Origin: VFMC01 sp031400715
GTDB lineage: Bacteria > Actinomycetota > Acidimicrobiia > Acidimicrobiales > Ilumatobacteraceae
Direction: 5' to 3'
DNA length: 64,000 nt
Assembly: GCA_031400715.1 (NCBI GenBank)
Contig: JANNQK010000264.1
Coordinates: 1-64,000, forward strand
A model generated the notes under the pieces. The model was given only the letters and a program-made list of their open reading frames with translations, was not told where the DNA came from and searched no databases. Position 1 is the first letter of the stretch; every line of letters starts with the position of its first letter. The position numbers and the translations under genes were made by a program. Shown here one piece after another: positions 29,869 to 37,971 of this stretch.

Positions 29869-30354
29869 TCACACAGAGTGCAGCGGGCGTGGACTGGTCG
29901 CACGTTCGCGAATGAGCTCGACCGAGGCTGTTCCGTAGATCACCGGGCGCTCCACGAGCCACGCGGAGAAGCGGCGGCGGTGCAACACCGGCACCTCGTC
30001 GACGCGGGCGAAGAAGCGGTCGTCGTCATCTTCGAGCAGCACCACGGCCATGCACGCGAGATCTCGGTTGCACAGCGTGCTGAGCAGCTGGGAGACGAGA
30101 TCGGCGGTCGCCTGAGCGGCAGACGGACTGCGGCGTCGCTCGACTCCGCCCCAGGGACCCTGGCGGCCGGTGTCGGCACGGATGACGGAAGCGGCACGGG
30201 TGACCACCACGTAGAGACCGCCTGGGCCCACCACGATCCGACGGTCGACACCGACGACGTCCACCTCATGCCACCCGAAGGGCAGGCCGTCAGCGCTCGA
30301 GTCATCGAGCAGGTGGTCGGCCACAGGGTCGGAGGGCCGCAGCGGGTTCGTCAT
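29869..30354 (-). CDS. NERD-like domain protein (paralog A)
   Basis: A 161-residue protein. The core GWHEVDVVGVDRRIVVGPGGLYVVVTR matches the nuclease-related (NERD) pattern of a metal-binding aspartate strand, then GPxGxxVV, with a threonine where active NERD proteins usually have Asp/Lys. A helix (ATADLVSQLLSTLCN) and a strand VVLLEDDDD follow. It is clearly paralogous to the gene at 33212-33709 (ATAELASQLLSWACRTN...VVLVGA). Start ATG 30354 follows a 36-bp element shared with that paralog. Role unknown; NERD domains occur in nucleases and stress proteins. Confidence 0.55.
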   Translation of the reverse strand: MTNPLRPSDPVADHLLDDSSADGLPFGWHEVDVVGVDRRIVVGPGGLYVVVTRAASVIRADTGRQGPWGGVERRRSPSAAQATADLVSQLLSTLCNRDLACMAVVLLEDDDDRFFARVDEVPVLHRRRFSAWLVERPVIYGTASVELIRERATSPRPLHSV

Positions 30355-30362
30355 GGTGGTGT

Positions 30363-30398
30363 CATCGGTTCGTCAAGGCTTCGTCTGGAGCGAAACCT
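30363..30398 (-). promoter_or_regulatory. 36-bp conserved element upstream of NERD paralog A
   Basis: Matches 33707-33742 at 33 of 36 positions. It includes TTCG-tctggag-CGAA arms and TTGACG on the minus strand and lies next to the start codon of the NERD-like gene. It could be a regulatory site or a relic of the duplication; on the minus strand it also reads FAPDEALTNR-stop. Confidence 0.5.
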
Positions 30399-30443
30399 TG
30401 CCGCGACCCGCAGAGGCCCTGCCTGCGGGTGCGAGTGCATGGT

Positions 30444-31838
30444 TCAGGTGATGGCGAGCACGGCCGCGCCGATCCGTTCGGCGGCGACGGCGAGCGTCGA
30501 GGGCTCGTCCTTGCCGAACGCGAGCCGAAGGTGGCCAGATGCCGGTTCGGTGAGCTCGTACAACGAACCCTCGGACACTCGGACGCCTCGGGCGGCACAC
30601 TCGCGAGCGAGTGTGGGTGCGTCGAGACCGGCTGGTAGCTCGACCCACAGTGCCACACCGCCGCGCGGTGGCGTACAGGTGAGGGTGGGTGCGTGGGTGG
30701 CGAGGGAGCGCACCAGGGTGTCGCGGCGTTCGCCGAGGGCGGCGCGCAAGGCGATCAGGTGGCGTTGCCAGCCGGCGGCGAGGAGCAACTCGGCTGCGGT
30801 GGCCTGCAGCAGCGGGGCGACGAAGAAGTCGGCGGCCAGCCGGGCGCTGACCAGCCGGGGGAGTGCCGGGCCACGAGCGACGACGGCGGCGATTCGCAGA
30901 CCGGGAGCGCTCGCCTTGCTGAGGGATCGGATCGAGATGACGTGACCGTGTCGATCATCGGAGATGAGCGGAGGACCCGTCGGACCGTCGAGGTCGAGAT
31001 CTCGCACCCAGTCGTCCTCGACGACGAAGCAGCCGAACTCGTCGGCGATGGCGAGCACCTCGGCACGCCGCTCGCGCGAGAGCACCGAGCCGGTCGGATT
31101 GGAGTGACGCGGTTGGAGGACCACCAATCGGGCGCCGCTGCGAGCGAGCACCTCGGCGAGAGCATCAGGGGTGACGCCGTCGTGGTCGGCGGGCACCGGC
31201 GTCGGCACGAGACCGCTGAGGGTTGCCGCGACGAGAACCCCTGGGTAGCACGGGTCCTCGACGACGACCGGGTCGCCGGGTCGTGCCAGCACGCGGAACA
31301 CGCTGTCGAGAGCTGCCTGAGCGCCGGGGGTGATCAACACGTCAGCCGAGGTGAAGGGCGACCCGAGCTCGGCAGCGAACACCTCGCGCAGCAACGGGAT
31401 GCCTTGTGGCGGGCATCGGTCCCACGCATCGGTGCGGCGCGCACACCGTGCAGCTGCCTTGGCCAGCAACCCGTGCGCCTGCAACGTGGGGTCGGGGAAC
31501 GCGTTGTCGAGCGCGATGGTGTCGGCCGTGCGTGGATGGGACAAGTGTTCCAGTCCCTCGCGCACGACAGGCGAGCGGCCGAGCACGACCGTCTGCCAGG
31601 CATGGTCGGCGGTGTGTGTCGCCGTGAGCGTCGGCCGCGCGACGAAGGTGCCATCGCCGGGCCGGGTGACCGCTCGTCCCTCCATGACGAGTTGCCGGAC
31701 CACGCGCTGCACCGTGACGGGGCTCACCGAGAAGCGCTGTTGCAACTCACGCACGCTCGGCAGGCGTGCCCCCGGGCGAGCGTGCGCGCACGCGTTGCGG
31801 AGATACGCCTCAACGGTGTTATTCTGATGTGTGACCAT
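30444..31838 (-). CDS. MocR/GntR-family regulator with aminotransferase-like domain
   Basis: A 464-residue protein. Residues 1-75 are a GntR winged helix (LPSVRELQQRFSVSPVTVQRVVRQLVMEGRAVTRPGDGTFVA); the rest is an aspartate-aminotransferase-fold domain with the PLP lysine in SIRSLSKASAPGLR and the substrate arginine region GHLRLAFGKDEPS. MocR regulators bind PLP plus an amino compound and control adjacent transporters or enzymes. It is divergent from an EamA exporter, and the two starts overlap by 8 bp within a palindromic operator, so autoregulation and exporter control are predicted. Confidence 0.9.
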   Translation of the reverse strand: MVTHQNNTVEAYLRNACAHARPGARLPSVRELQQRFSVSPVTVQRVVRQLVMEGRAVTRPGDGTFVARPTLTATHTADHAWQTVVLGRSPVVREGLEHLSHPRTADTIALDNAFPDPTLQAHGLLAKAAARCARRTDAWDRCPPQGIPLLREVFAAELGSPFTSADVLITPGAQAALDSVFRVLARPGDPVVVEDPCYPGVLVAATLSGLVPTPVPADHDGVTPDALAEVLARSGARLVVLQPRHSNPTGSVLSRERRAEVLAIADEFGCFVVEDDWVRDLDLDGPTGPPLISDDRHGHVISIRSLSKASAPGLRIAAVVARGPALPRLVSARLAADFFVAPLLQATAAELLLAAGWQRHLIALRAALGERRDTLVRSLATHAPTLTCTPPRGGVALWVELPAGLDAPTLARECAARGVRVSEGSLYELTEPASGHLRLAFGKDEPSTLAVAAERIGAAVLAIT

Positions 31839-31848
31839 TCAGGATAAC
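31818..31848. promoter_or_regulatory. Palindromic operator over both divergent start codons
   Basis: GTTATTCTGA (31818-31827) and TCAGGATAAC (31839-31848) are inverted copies matching 9 of 10 bases, with an 11-bp spacer (21 bp centre to centre, two helical turns). The site covers the MocR ATG (31838) and exporter GTG (31831). A TATTCT -10-like hexamer (31820-31825) lies inside the left arm. Confidence 0.75.
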
Positions 31849-32724
31849 GCTACTCAACTCGAACGAGAAGCGCGCGGCCTCGTGCTCGGCTTCGTCGGGG
31901 TGGCCTGTTTCAGCGCATCGCTCCCGTTCACCCGAGTGGCCGTTCGTGAGTTCGGGGTCGTGTTCCCGTCGTTCGGGCGGGCGGTGATCGCGGCGGGTCT
32001 CGCCGCAGTCGTCCTGCGCATCACTCGCACACCACGACCCGGTCGGCACCTGAACGCCCGGTTGGCGATGGTGGTCGGAGGCGTGGTCGTAGGGTTTCCG
32101 GCGTTCACCGGCTTGGCGCTCCAGCACGCTCCCGCAGGTCATGGATCGGTGGTCATCGGCCTGTTGCCTGCGGCGACCGCTGGCTGGTCGGTGGCGCGAA
32201 CGGGTGCGCGTCCGTCGCCGCGGTACTGGGCGTTCGCCGCACTCGGCGCGGGAGCGATCCTGGTGCTCACGGTCGCACGGGGTACGGTCGATGTGGCGCT
32301 CGGTGACCTGTACCTGTTGGGCGCCATCGCCTCGGCCGCAGTCGGCTACACCGAAGGTGCCGTCGTGAGCCGGGAGATCGGCGGATGGCAGACGATCAGC
32401 TGGGCGGTCCTGTTCGGTCTGCCGTTGACCGTGCCGCTGACGCTGTTGGGGCTCGGTCCGGTGGGCCTCGACGAACCCGTGACGGCGTGGATCAGTCTCG
32501 GCTACCTCGGCGCGGTGTCGATGTTCCTCGGGTTCTTCGCCTGGTACGCAGGCCTGGCGCTCGGCGGGATCGCGCGCGTCAGCCAGATCCAGTTGCTGCA
32601 ACCGATGCTGTCGTTGGTGTGGGCCACACTGTTCCTCCACGAACACCTCGATGCGCTGATCGTCGTGGTCGCCGCGGTGGTGCTGGCATCGGTGGCCGGC
32701 TCCCGCCGTTCGGCGATCGCCTGA
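31831..32724 (+). CDS. EamA/DMT-family exporter
   Basis: A 297-residue integral membrane protein with about ten hydrophobic helices and the two-fold EamA repeat (LVLGFVGVACFSASLPFTRVAV; LYLLGAIASAAVGYTEGAVVSRE). Members export amino acids or related metabolites. The GTG start lies inside the operator shared with the MocR gene. RidA follows after 24 bp, pointing to export or detoxification of an amino acid or imine-forming compound. Confidence 0.88.
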   Translation: MTIQDNATQLEREARGLVLGFVGVACFSASLPFTRVAVREFGVVFPSFGRAVIAAGLAAVVLRITRTPRPGRHLNARLAMVVGGVVVGFPAFTGLALQHAPAGHGSVVIGLLPAATAGWSVARTGARPSPRYWAFAALGAGAILVLTVARGTVDVALGDLYLLGAIASAAVGYTEGAVVSREIGGWQTISWAVLFGLPLTVPLTLLGLGPVGLDEPVTAWISLGYLGAVSMFLGFFAWYAGLALGGIARVSQIQLLQPMLSLVWATLFLHEHLDALIVVVAAVVLASVAGSRRSAIA

Positions 32725-32748
32725 GCGCAGTCTGCGAAAGGGACACCC

Positions 32749-33150
32749 ATGCCACGCCACGCGATCACCGCCCCTGGAGCGTCGGCCGTCGGGCCGTACT
32801 CGCATGCCGCCGAACAACACGGGTTCGTGTACCTGAGTGGCCAGACGCCGGTGCTCCCCGGCACGACCACCCTGGCGAGCGGCGGCATCGGCGATCAGAC
32901 CCGTCAGTGCTTCGCGAACCTCGGTTCGGTGCTGACCGCCGCCGGGCTGACGTTCGCCGACGTCGTGAAGTGCAACGTGTTCCTGACCGACATGTCCGAC
33001 TTCGCCGCGATGAACTCGGTGTACGCCGAGGTGTTCGGCGAGCCGTATCCGGCGCGCACCACCATCGGGGTCGCGGCCCTGCCACTCGGGGCATCGGTCG
33101 AGATCGAGATGATCGCGGCTCGATCGCTTGTCGAGCCAGCCGCTCTGTAG
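32749..33150 (+). CDS. RidA/YjgF-family enamine/imine deaminase
   Basis: A 133-residue protein with the RidA signature: AVGPYSHAAEQHGFVYLSGQ, QCFANLGSVLTAAG, and PARTTIGVAALPLGASVEIE with the active-site arginine. It hydrolyses reactive enamines such as 2-aminoacrylate to keto acids. GAAAGGGA precedes the ATG. It is the second gene of the exporter operon, so the substrate sensed by MocR may be an amino acid whose PLP-dependent breakdown gives imines. Confidence 0.9.
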   Translation: MPRHAITAPGASAVGPYSHAAEQHGFVYLSGQTPVLPGTTTLASGGIGDQTRQCFANLGSVLTAAGLTFADVVKCNVFLTDMSDFAAMNSVYAEVFGEPYPARTTIGVAALPLGASVEIEMIAARSLVEPAAL

Positions 33151-33211
33151 GTCAGGTGCCGGCGCGGGCTCTCGACGCGTGGTGCGCCCGCACAGGCACC
33201 AACGGCGAGGG

Positions 33212-33709
33212 TCAGACCGTCTGGAGAGTCGGTGTCGGGACGACGTGTTCGATGATCAGGGCGATCGCCTCGGCATCGAGTTCGGTCGGCAGGTTGCTGA
33301 GCCAACGATCGAGCATGTGCTGATGCACGACGTCGACACCGTCGAACCGCGGCGCGATCTCGGCCTCGGCGCCGACGAGTACCACCACCGGGGTGACGAT
33401 CACGTTCGTCCTGCACGCCCAACTCAGCAGCTGTGAGGCGAGCTCGGCCGTCGCGCGGGCCGAGCTCATCTGATCGCGATGGTCGTGCGTCCAGGCCCGG
33501 CCCGCTTGAAGACCGAGGGGCATGGTGCCGTGATGTCGCACGTCGAGGACGAAGACGCCGCCTGGGCCGAGCACGACGGGCCGATCGATGCCGGGGACAT
33601 GCAGCTGATGCCAGCCACCCGGCAGGAGATCGGTGACAAGAGCAGATTGGCCGGCGACTTCTTCGATGAGTCGGGACAGAGGGGTCGTGAACGTCATGGT
33701 CATGTTCAT
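33212..33709 (-). CDS. NERD-like domain protein (paralog B)
   Basis: A 165-residue protein starting MNMTMTFTTPLSRLIEEVAG. The core GWHQLHVPGIDRPVVLGPGGVFVLDVRHHG follows the NERD pattern and keeps the Asp of the second strand (VLDV). It shares helix/strand order and wording with paralog A. The ATG at 33709 sits directly at the edge of the 36-bp shared element. It converges with RidA. Confidence 0.6.
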   Translation of the reverse strand: MNMTMTFTTPLSRLIEEVAGQSALVTDLLPGGWHQLHVPGIDRPVVLGPGGVFVLDVRHHGTMPLGLQAGRAWTHDHRDQMSSARATAELASQLLSWACRTNVIVTPVVVLVGAEAEIAPRFDGVDVVHQHMLDRWLSNLPTELDAEAIALIIEHVVPTPTLQTV

Positions 33710-33742
33710 CGGTTCGTCAAGCTTTCGTCTGGAGCGAAATCT
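33707..33742 (-). promoter_or_regulatory. 36-bp conserved element upstream of NERD paralog B
   Basis: The partner of 30363-30398, with only three mismatches; here it contains TTTCG-tctggag-CGAAA. The minus-strand ATG start of paralog B is inside its edge and overlaps a TGA (ATGA) of an upstream frame. Confidence 0.5.
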
Positions 33743-34134
33743 CGGATTCGAGCACCACGGATGCGGCGCAGGTGGGGACGACGGGTGCGCTCCGCCGCGC
33801 ACTCGTCGTCCCGACGCAGACGGGGGGAGCAACCTGCGTCGATGGTGCACCGTGTTCGGTGGCGACCTTGTGGGCCCGACAGGTCACGTCCGTCGAACAC
33901 CACGATCATGACGGTAGGCCCGCCGTCGAAACCACGGGCGACGGCGAGCCAGCCGCGAGATGAACGCTTCGTGACCCTTCGGGGCGACATGGACGGGCGG
34001 AACGTACGCGGTCGTCGGTCACCGTCGGCGAGATTCGCTGTGGGTCGACGTTGGCACACGGACGCGGAACAGCGATGCTGTCGGGCCCGCTCGCGCGGGG
34101 TGACCGTGGTGCAGACGAGCGATTGAAGGATCCC
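33743..34134. other. 392-bp spacer without a supported gene
   Basis: No convincing coding frame or RNA was seen. It must hold the promoters of the divergent NERD paralog B and phosphatase genes; beyond the 36-bp element no strong promoter was recognised. Confidence 0.5.
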
Positions 34135-34752
34135 GTGGCGAACAAGCAGGCGACCAAGACCCCCAGGTTCGAGCCGATGCAGTACTGGCGCAAGCTGTGC
34201 TGGGTGACGCCACAGATCGTCCTCAGCGGCGATCTGCCCGAGGGTGCCGCCAAGGGCCGAGGGCTCGATCAGTGGATCGCGGCCGGGGTCACGCACATCA
34301 TCGACACTCGGCTCGAGCACAGCGACGAGAAGTTCGTCGCCGCCCACGCACCCGACGTGGGCTACACCTGGGTCGGCGTCGACGATCACGGTGGCCGTCA
34401 GCCCGACAGTTGGTTCGCGGAGGGCGTTGCTGCGGCCACCACCGCGCTCGCCGAACCCGATGGGAAGGTGATGATCCACTGCCACATGGGAGTGAACCGC
34501 GGACCGTCGATGGGGTTTGCAGCGATGTTGGCAACGGGCATCGATCCGTTGACCGCGCTCGACACGATCCGTGAGAGCCGGCCCATCGCTGCGGTGATGT
34601 ATGCCGAGGATGCGGTCGCGTGGTTCCATCGTTGGCGCGGCTCGGATGCCTGGGTGGCCGAGAACCAGACGAAGGCGGTTCGCGACTGGCTGAACGCCAA
34701 CCCGATCGACACCGACTGGATCAGCAGTCGCCTCTGGCACAAGGGCGGCTGA
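34135..34752 (+). CDS. Dual-specificity-phosphatase-like protein
   Basis: A 205-residue protein with the cysteine phosphatase signature HCHMGVNRGPS (C116, R122; CX5R loop) preceded by the general-acid region GVDDHGGRQPDSWF. GTG 34135 is selected because GAAGGA lies 4 bp upstream and the sequence before it is not phosphatase-like. It would remove phosphate from proteins or phospho-metabolites; a helical C-terminal extension (WFHRWRGSDAWV...) is present. It stands alone on its strand. Confidence 0.85.
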   Translation: MANKQATKTPRFEPMQYWRKLCWVTPQIVLSGDLPEGAAKGRGLDQWIAAGVTHIIDTRLEHSDEKFVAAHAPDVGYTWVGVDDHGGRQPDSWFAEGVAAATTALAEPDGKVMIHCHMGVNRGPSMGFAAMLATGIDPLTALDTIRESRPIAAVMYAEDAVAWFHRWRGSDAWVAENQTKAVRDWLNANPIDTDWISSRLWHKGG

Positions 34753-34971
34753 GCACGGCGGCCGCAGGCTCGCGGCGGTCGCTCGACAACGCCGCAGGGA
34801 TCGAGCGGCGGACGAGTGCACCGCGTCGGGTCGCTGCGTGTGGGTTCGCGAGGCCTGGTTGCAGGGCGCTGCAATCAGGGAATGAGTCCGATGACTCATT
34901 GTCCGATGCCCGGCTTCTTGACACGATCGGACCTAGCTCAGTGCACAGGTGGGCGAGGCGGAGGAAACGGC

Positions 34972-36114
34972 GTGAGCAAGAGTGGCGGAATCGGCGCGAA
35001 GTCGACGTGGGTTGCAGCAGGCATGTTGGTCGCGTCCGTGCTCGGGGCCGGAGGGATGCTCACGGCGTCTGCAGCGGTCTCGACGGGTGCTCGTGCGGTG
35101 TTCATGCCGATCCAGCCGTGCCGGCTGATGGACACACGGCCCGAACCGAGCACCGTGGGTGAACGGACCACTCCCATCGGGAACCGCGACACGTACACGG
35201 TCACGGCCCATGGAGCCGCGGGGAACTGCGTGCTCCCCGGGGACGCCACCGCCCTCGTGATGAACGTCATCGCGATCGACCCCTCTGACACCGGCTATGT
35301 GACGGTGTTCCCCGGAGGTGAGGCACGGCCGTTCACATCGAGCCTGAACTTCGTGGCCGGCCAGGCGCCGGTCCCCAACTCGGTCACCAGCAAGCTCGCA
35401 GCCGACGGCCGCGTGAGCTTCTACAACCACGTGGGCACGGTCCACCTCGTCGTCGACGTCGTCGGGTACTTCGCCGATCACAACCACGATGATCGGTACT
35501 ACACCAAGGCCGAGACCGACCAGAGGATCGCGAGCAGCGGCCGGGTCGGTCCTGCCGGTCCTGCCGGTCCGACCGGGCCGACCGGTCCTGCCGGACCCAC
35601 CGGTCCTGCCGGTGCCGCGGGCGGTCCTGCAGGTCCCGCCGGTCCTGCCGGTCCCGCCGGTTCTGCCGGTCCCGCTGGTCCTGCCGGTCCCGCTGGTCCT
35701 GCCGGTACGAGCGGCATCGCCCTGATCACCTTCACCAACCCGGCGCAGATCGACTCGGCGACATCAGGCGCATTCGTCGACATCCCGGGAGCAACGATCA
35801 CGATCCCGACGTCGCTGGCAGCTCGAAAAGCTGTCGTCACGCTCTGGGTCAGCGCGACGTGTGCGGGTGCCAACGTCACCAAGCTCATCCGGTTGGTCAA
35901 CGGTGCGGAACCTGCGTCCAGCGCCCCGATGGCCCCGCTTGCCGGCAGTGCCAACACGGCGACGTCGGAGCAGGCGTCCAGCGTCGTGCGCCCGGTGGCG
36001 TTGGCGGCGAATCAGTCGACGACCCTCACTGCACAGATCCGCACCGACGGCACTTCCACGTGCTCCGTGGCCCCGGGCGGCTTGAGCCTGTCGGCGATCG
36101 TCGTACCGAACTGA
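34972..36114 (+). CDS. Secreted protein with DTR module and collagen-like repeats
   Basis: A 380-residue exported protein. GTG 34972 has a strong GGAGGA site and gives a signal peptide (STWVAAGMLVASVLGAGGMLTASA). Domain 1 begins PCRLMDTRPEP, the same extracellular module as the metzincin at 14.5-16.4 kb. It leads through DHNHDDRYYTKAETDQRI, a motif of phage-tail-fibre and collagen-like proteins, into about 17 Gly-Pro-Ala-type triplets (GPAGPAGPT) and a beta-rich C-terminal domain that could trimerise the collagen-like stem. It is probably a surface fibre. Confidence 0.8.
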   Translation: MSKSGGIGAKSTWVAAGMLVASVLGAGGMLTASAAVSTGARAVFMPIQPCRLMDTRPEPSTVGERTTPIGNRDTYTVTAHGAAGNCVLPGDATALVMNVIAIDPSDTGYVTVFPGGEARPFTSSLNFVAGQAPVPNSVTSKLAADGRVSFYNHVGTVHLVVDVVGYFADHNHDDRYYTKAETDQRIASSGRVGPAGPAGPTGPTGPAGPTGPAGAAGGPAGPAGPAGPAGSAGPAGPAGPAGPAGTSGIALITFTNPAQIDSATSGAFVDIPGATITIPTSLAARKAVVTLWVSATCAGANVTKLIRLVNGAEPASSAPMAPLAGSANTATSEQASSVVRPVALAANQSTTLTAQIRTDGTSTCSVAPGGLSLSAIVVPN

Positions 36115-36223
36115 TCGGGCCCGAGTCTCCTCGTCCGGCGATCTGGGCCAACCCGGACGAGGGCCGCAACGTGTCATCGCGTGGCCGGTCGTGTCCCGAC
36201 TGGCCGCGCCGACCGTCGAGTCC

Positions 36224-36229
36224 TAGGGT
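36224..36229 (+). promoter_or_regulatory. -10 hexamer TAGGGT for a leaderless start
   Basis: TAGGGT ends 6 nt before GTG 36236. Confidence 0.5.
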
Positions 36230-36235
36230 GAGGGA

Positions 36236-36508
36236 GTGGACGTGGACGACGAGGAGCGGCTGTCGGACGAGGAGCTGACCTCGCTGGCGCTGGCGGCCGA
36301 TCCGGACGCGCCGATCCCGGACGACGCCGTGCCGTTCGGTCGACGCGACGGTGGCGCGCTGCTCCCTGACTGGTACATGCCCGTGCCGGCGACCCTGGTG
36401 AGATCGACCAGCAAGCGCGCCGCTGTCGGGGTGATCGTGCTCTCGCTCTTGGCATTGAACGCGGCCGGCCTGTGCGTCACCTATGGCGTGGTCGAGATCG
36501 CCTGGTAG
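36236..36508 (+). CDS. Small single-span membrane protein
   Basis: A 90-residue protein with an acidic N-terminal half (MDVDDEERLSDEELTSLALAADPDAPIPDD), a proline/aromatic segment (LLPDWYMPVP) and one membrane helix (AAVGVIVLSLLALNAAGLCV). The topology suggests the acidic part faces the cytoplasm. No family is recognised. The start is supported by the -10 hexamer 6 nt upstream. Confidence 0.65.
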   Translation: MDVDDEERLSDEELTSLALAADPDAPIPDDAVPFGRRDGGALLPDWYMPVPATLVRSTSKRAAVGVIVLSLLALNAAGLCVTYGVVEIAW

Positions 36509-36579
36509 ATGCTCGCCCGAGGTTGCCAGTGGTGGGGGTCGGGAGCCAGCTGGGCCGCCTTCCTCGCCAGCTCTCCGTC

Positions 36580-36750
36580 AGTGCGCCGCTCGGGTACGGC
36601 GACCCAGTGACGACAGTGGTGAGCTTCGGACCATCGTCGTCGTCGAACAAGTTCGTCACCACGTACTTCCGTCGGACCTTCAACGCCGACATGGTGTTCG
36701 ACGCGTCGCTGACCGGCACCGGCAACACCGGTCCACTGCCGACGCGCTGA
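36580..36750 (+). pseudogene. Fragment of a secreted lamin-tail-type/CotH-associated module
   Basis: In one frame the segment APLGYGDPVTTVVSFG ... NKFVTTYFRRTFN matches the beta-module often found in large secreted proteins (xxLGYGDG..TVV.YGP....TTYFRR.F.V). Only about 45 residues are recognisable, no signal peptide precedes it, and the frame ends soon after. It is best read as a remnant of a deleted gene. Confidence 0.45.
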
Positions 36751-36849
36751 CCGGTTCCCCGCCGAGATGTGGCGATCGTGAACGCGTTCTGAACACTTGC
36801 GATCAACCGATGAAGACACGGCCTCTCGGCTGGCCGGACGGCGTGAGGG

Positions 36850-37443
36850 ATGGTCACATTGACGTCGATGACGAGCAACATGCCCTTGGACCACGCACGT
36901 TCGTACCGTGCCCGAGATCGATCGATCAGCCGTCATGTCGGCTCATCGACCACCACGTGCAGTGTCGACGCCATCGACGCCCACCCGAAGGGGACGTCGT
37001 GGTTCGACGATGAAGTTCGCGCGCTCCTCGCCCCAGATGCCATCGCCGTGAGGTTCGTCGAGGCGAACAACCTCGACTCACTGGCAGATCGGGTCGGAGA
37101 GGCAACGGATCGCATCACCGATGAACAGGGACACGAACCTGCGGAGGTGCTGGTGGTCTCCTTCAGCACCGATGTACGAGACCGGCTGCGGCATGAGATC
37201 GGCTACGTGGGCTGGGCGCACTCGAACGATCGGGCGATCATCTGCGAGAACGTGGACACGGTCGATGATCTGGAGTTCGACCACGTCGTGCTCGCGGCGG
37301 CGAGCGATTCCATGAGCGATGTGTCGCTCCATGTGAGCCTGAGTCGTGCTCGCACCAGCGTGACGGTGATCGGTCCCCGAGGTCTGGCCGGTCGCCTTGG
37401 GTTGGCGACTGAGGCGCTCCGGCCGGCGTCGGGTCAGAGGTAG
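36850..37443 (+). CDS. Truncated UvrD-like helicase, C-terminal domain only
   Basis: A frame of up to 197 codons. The end EVLVVSFSTDVRDRLRHEIG ... NVDTVDDLEFDHVVLAAAS ... VSLSRARTSVTVIGPRGLA resembles motifs IV-VI of superfamily I helicases (usual TVKGLEFDHVVL, Y.A.TRAR..L.VVG). The conserved KG is DD, and Walker A and B are absent, so it cannot be an active helicase alone. The start is uncertain, since the first 40 residues look non-native. It may be a decayed gene; large actinobacterial helicases often carry NERD domains, which are frequent nearby. Confidence 0.5.
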   Translation: MVTLTSMTSNMPLDHARSYRARDRSISRHVGSSTTTCSVDAIDAHPKGTSWFDDEVRALLAPDAIAVRFVEANNLDSLADRVGEATDRITDEQGHEPAEVLVVSFSTDVRDRLRHEIGYVGWAHSNDRAIICENVDTVDDLEFDHVVLAAASDSMSDVSLHVSLSRARTSVTVIGPRGLAGRLGLATEALRPASGQR

Positions 37444-37922
37444 CCGGGCTGGTCGGGCTGGGGGAGCTCGTAGCCGGGATCCTTCGACTCCTCGAAGAAC
37501 GGCTTGCCGCCGTGGGCCTCGACGATCTGTGGTCCGAAGTGATCCGATGCCATGGCGACGGTGCGGCAGAGCTGCGAGAACTCCGCCACATCGGTGTTCA
37601 ACGCGAGCGACTCTCCCACGAACATCACCTGTTGTCCCATCCACATCGTGCGAACGAACGACAGGCTGCCGTTGATCTCGTTCAGCGACTCCAGCAACTC
37701 TGGCTTCCTCTCGACGTCTTTCGCCACGACCGAGAACACGCGGATGACCGGCACTTCGTCTCCATCGACGCGGGCGAAGAAGCCGGCGTTCTCGATCTTG
37801 ATGAAGTACTCGCCGCTGTCGGCAGGCGCAGCCTTCTCGATGCCGGTGATGCGCTCGATCAGCGTCTCGAGGTGCGAGCGAGCGATGTCGTTGTTGAGAC
37901 CCACGAGCGAGGATGCTGGCAC
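37434..37922 (-). CDS. YbjN-like sensory/chaperone-fold protein
   Basis: A 162-residue protein with the YbjN pattern: EYFIKIENAGFFARVDGD, PVIRVFSVVAKDVERKPELLESLNEING, and SLALNTDVAEFSQLCRTVAMASDHFGPQI. YbjN proteins have a type-III-chaperone-like fold and uncertain roles. It ends tail-to-tail with the truncated helicase, overlapping by 10 bp. Start GTG 37922; GTG 37904 is an alternative. Confidence 0.7.
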   Translation of the reverse strand: MPASSLVGLNNDIARSHLETLIERITGIEKAAPADSGEYFIKIENAGFFARVDGDEVPVIRVFSVVAKDVERKPELLESLNEINGSLSFVRTMWMGQQVMFVGESLALNTDVAEFSQLCRTVAMASDHFGPQIVEAHGGKPFFEESKDPGYELPQPDQPGYL

Positions 37923-37971
37923 AGTCAGCGCCCGGTCGGGGCTACCGGTGGCGATGCCTCGGTGACGACCT

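Noticed and set aside
33706..34899. A 397-codon open frame on the minus strand
   Set aside because: It runs antisense to the phosphatase gene, which has a complete HCX5R motif and a good ribosome binding site; the minus-strand translation is compositionally random.
35550..35710. GGTCCTGCCGGT-type repeats considered as a CRISPR array
   Set aside because: The units are 9-bp collagen-like codon triplets in frame, with no spacers and no cas genes nearby.
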